Counted from the first letter of the stretch, positions 9,183 through 19,023 are shown. The stretch: 64,000 nt of DNA from Flavobacterium cutihirudinis (GCF_003385895.1 NZ_QRDQ01000010.1:124001-188000), one strand, 5' to 3'. Translations and numbers: made by a program. Notes: generated by a model from the letters alone, not told the origin.

Positions 9183-10559
9183 ATGAGTAAGTTTAATTCT
9201 TCGTATCTGCTTTTCATAGCGTTAGTTTCAGCAATGGGCGGTTTGCTTTTTGGATATGACTGGGTAGTTATTGGAGGTGCGAAGCCTTTCTATGAAGTTT
9301 TCTTTAATATTACAAATTCCCCATCGATGCAAGGCTGGGTTATGGGAAGCGCAATTTTAGGTTGTTTGTTGGGCGTAATGATCTCAGGAAGTCTGTCTGA
9401 CAAATACGGAAGAAAACCTTTAATGATTGTCGCATCCATTTTTTTCACGCTGGCTGCAGTAGGAACCGGAGTGGTAGACACAATTGAATGGTTTATTGTC
9501 TGGCGCGTCGTGGGCGGAATTGGAATCGGAATTGCTTCTAATCTTTCTCCTATGTATATTGCCGAAATCGCTCCAAGCGAATCCAGAGGGAAATTTGTTT
9601 CCATAAATCAGCTTACAGTTGTAATTGGAATATTGGCGGCACAAATTGTAAATTGGTTAATTGCTGATCCAATTATAGAAGGACAGGATATACTGAATTC
9701 CTGGAACGGACAATGGGGCTGGCGTTATATGTTTTGGGCTGGTGCAATTCCATCAGTTGCTTTTTTTGTTTTAATATTAATTATACCTGAAAGTCCAAGA
9801 TGGCTCGCAAGTCAATACAAATATGCAAAAGCCGAATCTATTTTTACTAAAATTGGCGGACAAGCTTTTGCTTCTGAACAAATTGAACAATTAAAATTAA
9901 GAGCTACTGATGTCGAAGAAAAAGCGAATTATAAAATGCTTTTTGAAGGCAAAATGCCAAAGATTCTATTGTTAGGAATTGTAATTGCGGTTTTCCAGCA
10001 ATGGTGTGGCATCAATGTGATTTTCAATTATGCACAGGAAGTATTTTCGGCTGCAGGTTATGGCGTTTCAGATATCTTATTTAATATCGTTATTACAGGT
10101 TTAACCAATGTAATTTTCACCTTTGTCGGGATGTATTTTGTAGACCGTTGGGGGCGCAGAACATTAATGCTTATTGGTTCAATCGGATTATTCTTCATCT
10201 ACGCATTATTAGGCGCTTGCTATTATTTCGAAATAACAGGAATTGCAGTTTTAGGACTTGTTATTGCAGCAATTTCATGTTATGCAATGACATTGGCACC
10301 AATTACCTGGGTCGTTTTATCTGAAATTTTCCCAACCAAAATTCGCGCAATGGCGATGGCGGTTTCAACCTTCGCGCTCTGGACAGCTTGTTTCGTGCTT
10401 ACTTACACATTTCCAATTTTAAACAGCAGTCTTGGTTCTTACGGAACATTCTGGCTTTACGGAATTATCTGCTTAGCGGGATACTTCTTCCTTCGTGTTT
10501 CTTTGCCGGAAACCAAAGGGAAATCTTTAGAGGAAATCGAAAATGAATTGACAAAATAA
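9183..10559 (+). CDS. MFS sugar porter (xylose/arabinose/galactose:H+ symporter type)
   Basis: This 458-residue, 12-helix inner membrane permease belongs to the sugar porter family (relatives XylE, AraE, GalP). Visible signatures are GGLLFGYDW in helix 1, the loop 2-3 motif GSLSDKYGRKP, PESPRWL at the end of helix 6, the loop 8-9 motif DRWGRRTLMLIG, and PETKGKSLEEIE after helix 12. The QQWCGINVIFNYA stretch in helix 7 is the family sugar-binding segment. It would import the monosaccharide released in the periplasm, together with a proton. The exact sugar cannot be read; galactose, arabinose or xylose all fit the neighbours. It is first in an operon with the DUF5107-TPR gene, which starts 14 bases after its stop, and is divergent from the AraC regulator. 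Confidence 0.9.
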   Translation: MSKFNSSYLLFIALVSAMGGLLFGYDWVVIGGAKPFYEVFFNITNSPSMQGWVMGSAILGCLLGVMISGSLSDKYGRKPLMIVASIFFTLAAVGTGVVDTIEWFIVWRVVGGIGIGIASNLSPMYIAEIAPSESRGKFVSINQLTVVIGILAAQIVNWLIADPIIEGQDILNSWNGQWGWRYMFWAGAIPSVAFFVLILIIPESPRWLASQYKYAKAESIFTKIGGQAFASEQIEQLKLRATDVEEKANYKMLFEGKMPKILLLGIVIAVFQQWCGINVIFNYAQEVFSAAGYGVSDILFNIVITGLTNVIFTFVGMYFVDRWGRRTLMLIGSIGLFFIYALLGACYYFEITGIAVLGLVIAAISCYAMTLAPITWVVLSEIFPTKIRAMAMAVSTFALWTACFVLTYTFPILNSSLGSYGTFWLYGIICLAGYFFLRVSLPETKGKSLEEIENELTK

Positions 10560-10573
10560 TAGCATATTTTAAG

Positions 10574-13500
10574 ATGAAAAATACAACTACAGATGGTTTG
10601 TATTCAAGCCAATCAATAAACGAAATAGGTCAGGATGAAAAAATCACAGCTTATTTAATTCAGTCTACTGTTAACGAAGATGGCGTTGTACGCGTTTGGG
10701 AAGAAGATATTTTATTGCCAACATACCAAATTGGCGAAGAAGAAAAGAATCCTATTTTTCTTGAAAAACGTGTTTATCAGGGAAGTTCAGGAGCCGTTTA
10801 TCCTTATCCTGTTGTAGAGAAACTATCAGACGAAAAAATAGATAAGTCATACAACGCTGTATTTTTAGAAAATAAATACATCAAAATTATGATTCTTCCA
10901 GAATTGGGAGGCCGCGTTCATATGGCATATGACAAAGTAAAACAGCGTCATTTTGTATATTATAATCAGGTTATAAAACCGGCTCTTGTTGGACTTACAG
11001 GACCGTGGATTTCTGGTGGAATTGAGTTCAACTGGCCGCAGCACCACCGTCCGAGTACATTTTTGCCAACAGATTATAGTATTGAAGAAAATGAAGACGG
11101 CAGTAAAACCATTTGGTGTAATGAAGTAGAACGAATGTTTAGAACAAAAGGAATGCAGGGATTTACGCTGCATCCTGATAAAGCTTATATCGAGATTAAA
11201 GTAAAAATCTACAATCGTACTGCTTTTCCGCAAACGTTCCTTTGGTGGGCAAATCCGGCGGTTGTGGTAAATGACGGTTATAAATCGGTTTTTCCTCCAG
11301 ATGTGAATGCCGTATTTGATCACGGAAAAAGAGATGTTTCTAAATTTCCAATCGCAACCGGCGAATATTACAAACAGGATTATTCGGCTGGAGTAGACAT
11401 TTCAAAATATAAAAATATTCCTGTTCCAACGTCTTATATGGCGGTTCAGTCCAAATATAATTTTGTTGGCGGTTACGAAGATGATGTGCAGGCAGGATTG
11501 CTGCATGTGGCCAATCATCATGTTTCTCCGGGTAAAAAACAATGGACTTGGGGTAATGGCGATTTCGGTCTTGCGTGGGACAGAAACCTAACGGATAAAG
11601 ATGGTCCGTATATTGAATTAATGACGGGAGTTTTTACAGATAATCAGCCTGATTTTTCTTGGCTTCAAGCCTATGAAGAAAAATCGTGGACACAATATTT
11701 TATGCCATATGCGGAAGTTGGATATGTTAAAAATGCCACTAAAGATGCCATTATAAATATTGAAGTAGAAGGAAGCGAAGCCGACTTAATCTTGTATACA
11801 ACGGGACTTTACGAAAATTTAAAAGTTGAATTAAAAGACAATCAGGGTAATGTTTTGTTTGAGGATAAAATCATGATTTCTCCTGTAAATCCGTATAAAA
11901 AAAGAGTTTCGATTGGAGAAATTGCTGCTGAGAATTTAATATTTACAGTTTATACTTCTAACGGAAAAATTCTGGTGGATTATCAACAAGAAAAAGCAGA
12001 AATAAAACCGGTTCCGGATCCTGCAAAAGCGGCATTAGATCCAAAAGATATTGCTTCAATGGAGCAATTGTATTTAACAGGATTGCATTTGGAACAGTAC
12101 AGACATGCGACTTACAATCCGTTGGATTATTATTTTGAAGCTTTAAAGAGAGAGCCGAAAGACGTAAGATGTAACAATGCTGTTGGCTTGTTAATGCTGA
12201 GAAGAGGGCAGTTCGAAAAGGCAGAAAGCTATTTCAGAACCGCAGTTGAGGTTTTAACAGAAAGAAATCCAAACCCGATTGACGGAGAACCTTTATACAA
12301 TCTTGGTTATTGTTTAAAATTACAAGGAAAATATGATGATGCCTATAATTCGCTTTTCAAATCGACTTGGAATGCGGCTTGGCAAGATGCGGGATTTTAT
12401 GCATTGGCACAAATTGACAGTATAAAAGGCGAATGGTCAGAAGCTTTGGAAAGAGTAGAATCATCTCTTATTCGCAATTGGCACAATCATAAAGCACGTC
12501 AATTGAAGGCTTCTATTTTGAGAAAGTTAAATAGAAACCAAGAAGCTTTATCGTGGATTGAAGAATCGTTAAAAATTGACCGTTTCAATATGGGATGTCG
12601 TTTTGAAAAGTATTTAATTACCAAAGACAAAACGGTTCTTGACGAAATGAATACTATTATGCGTCAGTGGTCGCACGGATACATAGAATATGCGCTTGAC
12701 TTTGCAGGTGCAGGTTTATATGAAGAGGCATCGCAATTGTTGCAGGAATCGATTAATGATTCTGAAGCAGTTTATCCAATGGTATATTATGCTTTGGGGT
12801 ATTTTGATTCCATGAATGGGAATGCAGAAAAAGCATTAGAATGGTATAAAAAAGCGGCTGCAGAATCGCCAGAAAAGTGTTTCCCAAATCGTATCGAAGA
12901 AGTAAATATATTGCAGGATGCCATTATTGTAAATCCGCAAGATGCAAAAGCGCCTTATTACTTAGGTAATTTCTGGTACGCATTCCGTCAGTATGATGAG
13001 GCTGTTAAATGTTGGGAATTGTCCTATAGTATAGATGATAAATTCCCTACTTTATTGCGAAACCTTGCTCTTGCTTATTTCAATAAAACAAATAACAAGA
13101 CCAAAGCTCAAGAAGTACTTGAAAAAGCTTTTACTTTAGATACTACAGATTCAAGGATTTTTATGGAACTGGATCAGCTTTATAAAAAAATAGGAAAATC
13201 TGCTGAAGAACGTTTAGAGGTTTTAAATCAATATCCAAATTTAGTAGAAGAACGCGACGATTTATGTATTGAGCGTATTACACTTTACAATCAGTTAGGA
13301 AAATACGATGTTGCGAAAGAATTGATTGCCAAGCGAAAATTCCATCCTTGGGAAGGCGGAGAAGGAAAAGTAACTGGACAATATACGTTATGCAGAGTAG
13401 AATTGGCAAAAATTGCAATAGCAGAAAACAGATTTACTGATGCCCTACAATTGCTAAAAGAAACTGAAGTTTATCCGTATGACTTAGGGGAAGGAAAGCT

Positions 13501-13957
13501 AAAAAATGCTGAAGAAAACGAGGTTTTTTATTATAAAGGTTTAGCCTATAAAGGATTAGGCGATCAGGAAAATGCAACAGCAAACTTTGTCGAAGCAACA
13601 CTTGGATCATCAGAACCGGTTCAGGCCTTTTTCTATAATGATCAGCAGCCGGACAAGATTTTTTATCAAGGATTGGCTTGGCGCGAATTGGGCGATGAAG
13701 ATAAGGCCCGCAGCCGTTTCAATAAATTACTGGCCCATGGAGAGAAATATTTGTTCGAAAAATCAAGAATAGATTATTTTGCAGTTTCATTACCGGATCT
13801 TGCTATTTGGGATGATGATTTGAATGTTAGAAATCAGGTACATTGTTTTTATGTAATGGCGCTCGGCCATAGCGGACTAGGTAATGAAGCTGAAGCTGAG
13901 AAATATTATCAGAAAGTAAAGCAGTTGGATATTAATAAACAAACCTTTCGCAAATAA
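10574..13957 (+). CDS. DUF5107 domain plus TPR repeat protein, cytoplasmic
   Basis: This is a large protein of 1127 residues without signal peptide or membrane segment, so it should act in the cytoplasm. Residues about 40-330 match the DUF5107 domain, a galactose-mutarotase-like beta-sandwich; visible blocks include MILPELGGRVHMAYD, GGIEFNWPQHHRPS and HVSPGKKQWTWGNGDFG, rich in His, Trp and acidic residues as in a carbohydrate site. From about 500 to the end there are repeated tetratricopeptide helices (AVGLLMLRRGQFEKAESYFRTA, PLYNLGYCLKLQGKYDDAYNSL). The biochemical activity of this family is not known to me. The 14-base spacing after the sugar porter suggests that it acts on the imported sugar or oligosaccharide, perhaps as a mutarotase or glycosidase. 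A long-loop terminator follows at 13964-14040. Confidence 0.82.
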   Translation: MKNTTTDGLYSSQSINEIGQDEKITAYLIQSTVNEDGVVRVWEEDILLPTYQIGEEEKNPIFLEKRVYQGSSGAVYPYPVVEKLSDEKIDKSYNAVFLENKYIKIMILPELGGRVHMAYDKVKQRHFVYYNQVIKPALVGLTGPWISGGIEFNWPQHHRPSTFLPTDYSIEENEDGSKTIWCNEVERMFRTKGMQGFTLHPDKAYIEIKVKIYNRTAFPQTFLWWANPAVVVNDGYKSVFPPDVNAVFDHGKRDVSKFPIATGEYYKQDYSAGVDISKYKNIPVPTSYMAVQSKYNFVGGYEDDVQAGLLHVANHHVSPGKKQWTWGNGDFGLAWDRNLTDKDGPYIELMTGVFTDNQPDFSWLQAYEEKSWTQYFMPYAEVGYVKNATKDAIINIEVEGSEADLILYTTGLYENLKVELKDNQGNVLFEDKIMISPVNPYKKRVSIGEIAAENLIFTVYTSNGKILVDYQQEKAEIKPVPDPAKAALDPKDIASMEQLYLTGLHLEQYRHATYNPLDYYFEALKREPKDVRCNNAVGLLMLRRGQFEKAESYFRTAVEVLTERNPNPIDGEPLYNLGYCLKLQGKYDDAYNSLFKSTWNAAWQDAGFYALAQIDSIKGEWSEALERVESSLIRNWHNHKARQLKASILRKLNRNQEALSWIEESLKIDRFNMGCRFEKYLITKDKTVLDEMNTIMRQWSHGYIEYALDFAGAGLYEEASQLLQESINDSEAVYPMVYYALGYFDSMNGNAEKALEWYKKAAAESPEKCFPNRIEEVNILQDAIIVNPQDAKAPYYLGNFWYAFRQYDEAVKCWELSYSIDDKFPTLLRNLALAYFNKTNNKTKAQEVLEKAFTLDTTDSRIFMELDQLYKKIGKSAEERLEVLNQYPNLVEERDDLCIERITLYNQLGKYDVAKELIAKRKFHPWEGGEGKVTGQYTLCRVELAKIAIAENRFTDALQLLKETEVYPYDLGEGKLKNAEENEVFYYKGLAYKGLGDQENATANFVEATLGSSEPVQAFFYNDQQPDKIFYQGLAWRELGDEDKARSRFNKLLAHGEKYLFEKSRIDYFAVSLPDLAIWDDDLNVRNQVHCFYVMALGHSGLGNEAEAEKYYQKVKQLDINKQTFRK

Positions 13958-13963
13958 AGAGTT

Positions 13964-14040
13964 TAACTCGTTGGAAGTAATGTTTTTAGCATTAGTATAG
14001 GATTGATTGTTAATTACAGCCAGCGGGTTATTTTCTTTTT
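13964..14040 (+). terminator. Probable terminator with long loop after the DUF5107-TPR gene
   Basis: TAACTCGTTGG (13964-13974) can pair with CCAGCGGGTTA (14020-14030) using two G-U pairs, and is followed directly by TTTTCTTTTT. The 45-base loop is longer than usual. It separates the porter operon from the GH2 gene. Confidence 0.5.
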
Positions 14041-14078
14041 ATTAGGCTAAAGAAATATTTAATTATAAAAATTAAAAA

Positions 14079-16874
14079 ATGCAAATCAAACATATCGTAC
14101 TATCCGTTTTGTTTTTGTTTTTCTTCTCTTCATGGGATTCTCGTGAAAAACTGGTAATGAATATTGCCGGAGAATGGACAGTACAGCTAGACAGTACAGA
14201 CATCGGACTGAAAAATGGCTGGCAGAACAGTAGTTTTAAGCAATTGATGAAATTGCCAGGAACTACAGATGACGCTGGACTTGGAGTTCCTAATAAACTA
14301 AAACCCGGTTTAGAGAAACCTCAAATGAGTCATCTTACCCGTAAAAACAGTTATCTGGGTGCTGCCTGGTATACCCGTGAAATCACGATACCAAAAAACT
14401 GGAAAGGAAAAGAATTTATTCTAAAACTGGAGCGCGTAATCTGGAAAACAAATGTATGGATTGACGGAAAAGAACTTTCTTTTGAGCAAAATAGTGTTGT
14501 TGCACCGCATTATTTTGATCTCACACAATATCTTACACCAGGAAAAACACATCGTTTAACTATTCGTGTTGATAATCGTAAACAGTTTGAGATTAGTGAT
14601 GATAATATGGCGCACTCTTATACCAATCACACGCAGATTATCTGGAACGGTATTATCGGAAAAATGGAAATCGAAGCTTCTGATGCTGTCAGAATTACAA
14701 ATCTTCAGATAAAACCGGATATCAGCTCGGGAAGTGCAAAAGTTAGTTTGACATTTAATAATAAAACGAATAAATCGGCGAAAGGAATTTTAAGTATTTC
14801 GGCGGTAAACAAAAAAAGCAAAATTTCGGTAGAAACACTTCAAAAGGAAATTCAGATAAAAGCTGGAGAATCGGTAGTTGAAGTCGATTATAATATGGGA
14901 AAAGACGTAAAACTGTGGAGCGAATTTTCACCTGAATTATATGAGCTAAAAGCCGAATTGAAAGCCGGAAAAAAAGAATCAAATGCAGCTGTAGATTTTG
15001 GAATGCGAAGTTTTTCAAGAAAAGGTTCGGTTTTAACTATAAATAATCAGCCGGTTTTTTTAAGAGGAACTTTAGAATGTAATATTTTTCCACTCACAGG
15101 ACATCCGCCAATGGATAAAGAAGGTTGGAGAAAAGTATTTGGAACAGCAAAAGATTGGGGATTAAATCATTTGCGTTTTCATTCCTGGTGTCCGCCTCAG
15201 GCTGCGTTTGAAGTTGCTGATGAAATGGGTTTTTATCTTCAGGTTGAGCTTCCGGTTTGGGCGCTTGAAATAGGAAAAGATCAAAAAACAACCGATTTTT
15301 TATATGCTGAAGCACAGCGTATGATTAATGAATACGGAAATCATCCATCATTTTGCATGTGGTCGATGGGGAATGAACTTCAAGGCGATATGACTGTTTT
15401 GACAAAATTAATGAACAGTTTAAAAGCCAAAGACGACAGACATCTTTACACCACAACATCTTTTACTTTTGAAAAAGGACATGGAGATTGGCCAGAACCG
15501 AAAGATGATTTCTTTATAACGCAATGGACTAAAAAGGGATGGGTACGTGGTCAAGGCGTCTTTAATAGTGAATCGCCAACTTTTAATAAAGATTATGTGA
15601 CTTCTGTTGAAGGTATGACAGTGCCTGTGGTAACGCACGAAATCGGGCAATATGCGGTTTATCCTAAACTGGATGAAATTTCTAAATATACCGGAGTTTT
15701 AGAACCTATTAATTTTAAATCGGTTAAGGAAGATTTGGAACGCAAAGGATTAATCAATAAAGCGGCTGATTATACAAATGCTTCAGGAAAACTGGCTGTA
15801 ATTCTTTATAAAGAAGAAATAGAAAGAGCATTAAAAACGGCGGGAATCAGTGGCTTTCAGTTATTGGATTTACATGATTTTCCGGGACAAGGGACTGCTT
15901 TAGTTGGTTTATTGGATGCTTTCTGGGATAGCAAAGGCTTAATTTCGGCTGAGGAATTCAGAGAATTTTCTGCACCTGTCGTGCCGTTGCTTCGTTTTGC
16001 AAAAGCTACTTATACAAATAATGAAACTTTTACGGCTTCTTTGGATGTTACCAATTATTCAGCTGCTGCTTTAAAAGATCAGGAAATTGTGTGGAGTATA
16101 AATGATGGAAACGCGGTGTTGGATTCAGGAAGTACAAAAGCAGGAATTTCAGTTGGATACAATCATAAAGTTTTAGATTTAAACGAAAGTCTTCAGAAGA
16201 TCACAAAAGCGACTAAACTGACTATTAAAGTAAGTCTGAAAGGAACCAATTATAAAAATCAATGGAATATTTGGGTTTATCCACAAAAGCAAACCATTGA
16301 TTACGGACAAGTGGTTTATACACGAAGTTTGGAGGAAGCGTATAAGTTACTTAATGCCGGAAAGAAAGTACTATTAAACCCGGATTGGAAAAAGATTAAA
16401 GGCATCGAAGGAAAATTTGTTCCTGTATTTTGGAGTCCGGTTCATTTTCCTAAACAAGCGGGAACAATGGGCGTACTTTGCAATCCGTCGCACAAAGCGT
16501 TGGCTGATTTTCCTACTGATATGAATACCGACTGGCAATGGTGGGATTTGAATGTAAATTCAACAACACTTATTACAGATAAAATCGAAGGAGGAAATCC
16601 GATTGTAGAAATGGTAGATAATTTTGCAAATAACCGTAAACTGGCTTCACTTTATGAAGGAAGCGTTAAATCCGGAAAATTGGTCATTGCTTCTTTCGAT
16701 CTAACAACAGATTTGGAGAAACGCCCAGTCGCAAAACAAATGCTGATTTCGGTTTTGAAATACATGAACAGTTCATCATTTAATCCGGAAGCGATTAAGA
16801 ATCCGGACGTTCTAAAATCAATATTGGCAGATCAAAAAGAAAAAGGTAAAGAAGACGCTAAAAGTATTTACTAA
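14079..16874 (+). CDS. Glycoside hydrolase family 2 enzyme with extra C-terminal domain
   Basis: The 931-residue enzyme has an N-terminal signal peptide (about 20 residues) and is probably periplasmic. The order is GH2 sugar-binding jelly roll (about 45-210, with GAAWYTREITIPKNWKGKEFIL), Ig-like domain (215-315), then the TIM barrel (from about 320, MRSFSRKGSVLTINNQPVFLRG). The likely acid/base is Glu433 (WSMGNELQ) and the likely nucleophile Glu521 (THEIGQ). The HEIGQ form of the nucleophile motif departs from the GSE form of ordinary beta-galactosidases, so the substrate may be galactose, glucuronic acid or arabinopyranose. Residues about 740-890 form a Rossmann-like region that resembles glutamine-amidotransferase-fold domains of other glycosidases. 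It is followed by a long terminator hairpin. Confidence 0.85.
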   Translation: MQIKHIVLSVLFLFFFSSWDSREKLVMNIAGEWTVQLDSTDIGLKNGWQNSSFKQLMKLPGTTDDAGLGVPNKLKPGLEKPQMSHLTRKNSYLGAAWYTREITIPKNWKGKEFILKLERVIWKTNVWIDGKELSFEQNSVVAPHYFDLTQYLTPGKTHRLTIRVDNRKQFEISDDNMAHSYTNHTQIIWNGIIGKMEIEASDAVRITNLQIKPDISSGSAKVSLTFNNKTNKSAKGILSISAVNKKSKISVETLQKEIQIKAGESVVEVDYNMGKDVKLWSEFSPELYELKAELKAGKKESNAAVDFGMRSFSRKGSVLTINNQPVFLRGTLECNIFPLTGHPPMDKEGWRKVFGTAKDWGLNHLRFHSWCPPQAAFEVADEMGFYLQVELPVWALEIGKDQKTTDFLYAEAQRMINEYGNHPSFCMWSMGNELQGDMTVLTKLMNSLKAKDDRHLYTTTSFTFEKGHGDWPEPKDDFFITQWTKKGWVRGQGVFNSESPTFNKDYVTSVEGMTVPVVTHEIGQYAVYPKLDEISKYTGVLEPINFKSVKEDLERKGLINKAADYTNASGKLAVILYKEEIERALKTAGISGFQLLDLHDFPGQGTALVGLLDAFWDSKGLISAEEFREFSAPVVPLLRFAKATYTNNETFTASLDVTNYSAAALKDQEIVWSINDGNAVLDSGSTKAGISVGYNHKVLDLNESLQKITKATKLTIKVSLKGTNYKNQWNIWVYPQKQTIDYGQVVYTRSLEEAYKLLNAGKKVLLNPDWKKIKGIEGKFVPVFWSPVHFPKQAGTMGVLCNPSHKALADFPTDMNTDWQWWDLNVNSTTLITDKIEGGNPIVEMVDNFANNRKLASLYEGSVKSGKLVIASFDLTTDLEKRPVAKQMLISVLKYMNSSSFNPEAIKNPDVLKSILADQKEKGKEDAKSIY

Positions 16875-16885
16875 AGAAAGCTCTT

Positions 16886-16961
16886 AACTCCCATAAGCAA
16901 AAAACAAACCTCTTTGCAGTAATTTTATTGTAAGCAGGTTTGTTTTTTGCTTATGGGAGTT
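16886..16961 (+). terminator. Terminator with 26-bp perfect stem
   Basis: Bases 16886-16911 and 16936-16961 are exact reverse complements over 26 bp, with a 24-base loop and a T-rich tail (TTTTATTATTATT). It sits 12 bases after the GH2 stop. A TTG-initiated extension of the next gene would start inside its right arm, which argues for the downstream ATG at 16994. Confidence 0.85.
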
Positions 16962-16993
16962 TTATTATTATTAATAAACAAAACATTAAAACG

Positions 16994-18613
16994 ATGAAAG
17001 TATTTAAAACAACTACTATAACTCTATTTTTATTCGTTAGCTTATTTTTTATATCCTGTGTATCAAAAAAGAATTTGAATTCGAATTTACCACAAATAAA
17101 AATTGACCTGAATCAAGAGCTTCAAACGATGGATGGTTTTGGAGCGTCAGATGCGTGGAGATGTCAGATGGTTGGGAAAAACTGGCCCTTGGAAAAAAGG
17201 AATGCTATTGCGGATTTACTTTTTAGTCAGGAAATAGACAAACAAGGAAATCCGAAAGGAATTGGATTATCGATATGGAGATTTTATTTGGGAGCAGGAA
17301 GTACAGAACAGGGAAGTAATAGCGGAATTACTGATGAATGGAGAAGAAGCGAATGTTTCCAAAATCCTGACGGTTCTTATGATTGGAATAAACAAGAAGG
17401 CCAACGATGGTTTTTGCAGGCAGCAAAAAACCGTGGTGTCGAAAAATTTCTGGCTTTCACCATCAGTCCGCCTGTTCAAATGACAATAAACGGAAAAGCT
17501 TTTTCTCCACAGAAACAAAACATGAATATCAAAACAAGAATGCTGCCCAATTATGCGGATTTTTTGGTTGAAACAATTGATAATCTACAACGCAAAGAAG
17601 GAATCACTTTTGATTATCTAAGCCCTATAAATGAACCACAATGGGATTGGATGGCTGGAAATAACGGGCAGGCAAGTCAGGAAGGAACTCCGGCAACCAA
17701 TCAAGAAATATATGATTTTACGAAGCTTTTGTCAGATAGATTAAATTCAAAATCCTTAAAAACAGAAATTGTTTTGGGTGAAGCCGCAATAATCAATTAT
17801 TTGTATGAAAATGTAAATGATGAAAATAGGGATGATCAGATTAATGCATTTTGGGGTTTGACTGGAACAAATATATCAAAGCTTTCGAACGTGAAAAATG
17901 TAATCACCGGACACAGTTATTTTTCGGTCTGGCCGATAAAAGATCAGATTGCTTATCGCGAAAAGTTGAATTCTCGTGTAAAACAAGTTCAGAATTTAAA
18001 ATATTGGCAAACCGAATACAGTATTCTTGAACAACCAGGAGAAACGGAAATTCCCGGAGGTTCAGGCCATCAGAGAGATCTCGGAATGAAAACTGCTCTT
18101 TTTGTAGCGCGTCTTATGCATAATGATATTGCTGTTGCAAATGCTTCATCGTGGCAATGGTGGACGGCTTTGACTAGAGCCGACTTTAAAGACGGTTTAA
18201 TTTATCTGGATGATGGTACAAATAATGGAAGTATGATTGATGGTTATTGTAAAAATGACGGCTTTTTTCATGATTCAAAACTATTATGGGCTTTCGGAAA
18301 TTATTCAAGATTTGTGCGTCCCGGAATGATTCGTGTCAAAGTTTCAAATCAAAATGAAAAAACAGAATCTGAGAAAATAATGATTACGGCTTATAAAGAC
18401 ACCATCAAAAAAAGAATTGTGATTGTAGTTATTAATACCGATGATTCACCTCGGACTTATAAATTGAACTTGAGTAGCCCTTTAGATAAAAAAGCATTAT
18501 CACCCTATGTTACCTCCGAAAATTCGAATTTAAAAAGAGGTGAGATTTTAAAAAATAATAAAGTTGAAATACCTGCAAAATCAGTCAGTACTTTCATAGG
18601 GAATTATAAATAA
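16994..18613 (+). CDS. GH30-type lipoprotein glycosidase 1 (probable endo-beta-1,6-galactanase)
   Basis: The protein has 539 residues from the ATG at 16994, directly followed by a type II signal peptide with lipobox FISC. The catalytic part opens with QTMDGFGASDAWRC and has the clan GH-A layout: acid/base Glu214 in SPINEPQWDW and nucleophile Glu341 in QTEYSILE. A C-terminal beta-sandwich side domain (from about 435) is typical of GH30. The sequence type (GASDAW, NWP, WRFYLGAGSTEQG) is that of bacterial GH30 enzymes grouped with endo-beta-1,6-galactanases (GH30 subfamily 5). The subfamily is my recognition, not a search result. Basic residues after the lipid cysteine (VSKK) suggest that it stays in the periplasm. 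It is the first of three paralogues in the locus. Confidence 0.82.
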   Translation: MKVFKTTTITLFLFVSLFFISCVSKKNLNSNLPQIKIDLNQELQTMDGFGASDAWRCQMVGKNWPLEKRNAIADLLFSQEIDKQGNPKGIGLSIWRFYLGAGSTEQGSNSGITDEWRRSECFQNPDGSYDWNKQEGQRWFLQAAKNRGVEKFLAFTISPPVQMTINGKAFSPQKQNMNIKTRMLPNYADFLVETIDNLQRKEGITFDYLSPINEPQWDWMAGNNGQASQEGTPATNQEIYDFTKLLSDRLNSKSLKTEIVLGEAAIINYLYENVNDENRDDQINAFWGLTGTNISKLSNVKNVITGHSYFSVWPIKDQIAYREKLNSRVKQVQNLKYWQTEYSILEQPGETEIPGGSGHQRDLGMKTALFVARLMHNDIAVANASSWQWWTALTRADFKDGLIYLDDGTNNGSMIDGYCKNDGFFHDSKLLWAFGNYSRFVRPGMIRVKVSNQNEKTESEKIMITAYKDTIKKRIVIVVINTDDSPRTYKLNLSSPLDKKALSPYVTSENSNLKRGEILKNNKVEIPAKSVSTFIGNYK

Positions 18614-18821
18614 AAGGGCAATAATTGGTAAAAGTTTAAGCTAAGGTTAAATGTAATTTTGAAGATTTAATGTTTTTTAGCCTTAAAAACTAAAATCATT
18701 AGAGAATTTCAAACGTTTTAGCTGAAAAACTGGTATTTTTTAATTATTGATGATTGTGTAAAAAAATCCATATATTTTTTCATACTCTCTAAAATTTATC
18801 TATAAATAATACTTAATTGCG

Positions 18822-18858
18822 ATTTTGACCTCCTTTTTTTTCCATTTTACCCCTCCTT
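18822..18858 (+). promoter_or_regulatory. Candidate HTCS/AraC-type operator, two direct repeats 22 bp apart
   Basis: ATTTTGACCTCCTT begins at 18822 and ATTTTACCCCTCCTT at 18844. The 22-base period equals two helical turns, as expected for an AraC-type dimer on one face of DNA. It lies 431 bases before the susE/F start. The link to the HTCS is an inference. Confidence 0.4.
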
Positions 18859-18956
18859 CGAAGTGTGTAATAAACATTTCTTTGCAGATATAGTAATTGG
18901 TTAAGTTGGTTACTGTATATTAATTAGTGTTTATTTTTTTGGTAAGTTTTTGATCA

Positions 18957-18983
18957 GTTTAAAGAATTGAGCCTTCTTTAAAC
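18957..18983. repeat. 10-bp perfect inverted repeat in the sus leader
   Basis: GTTTAAAGAA (18957-18966) and TTCTTTAAAC (18974-18983) flank the 7 bases TTGAGCC. It could be an operator or a weak hairpin in the leader RNA. Confidence 0.4.
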
Positions 18984-19023
18984 TTTATGATTGTAAGAGT
19001 TGGTTTTACCTAATAACTTATCG

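Noticed and set aside
16940..16993. Upstream TTG extension of GH30 paralogue 1
   Set aside because: The TTG lies within the right arm of the GH2 terminator, and the signal peptide starts at the ATG at 16994.
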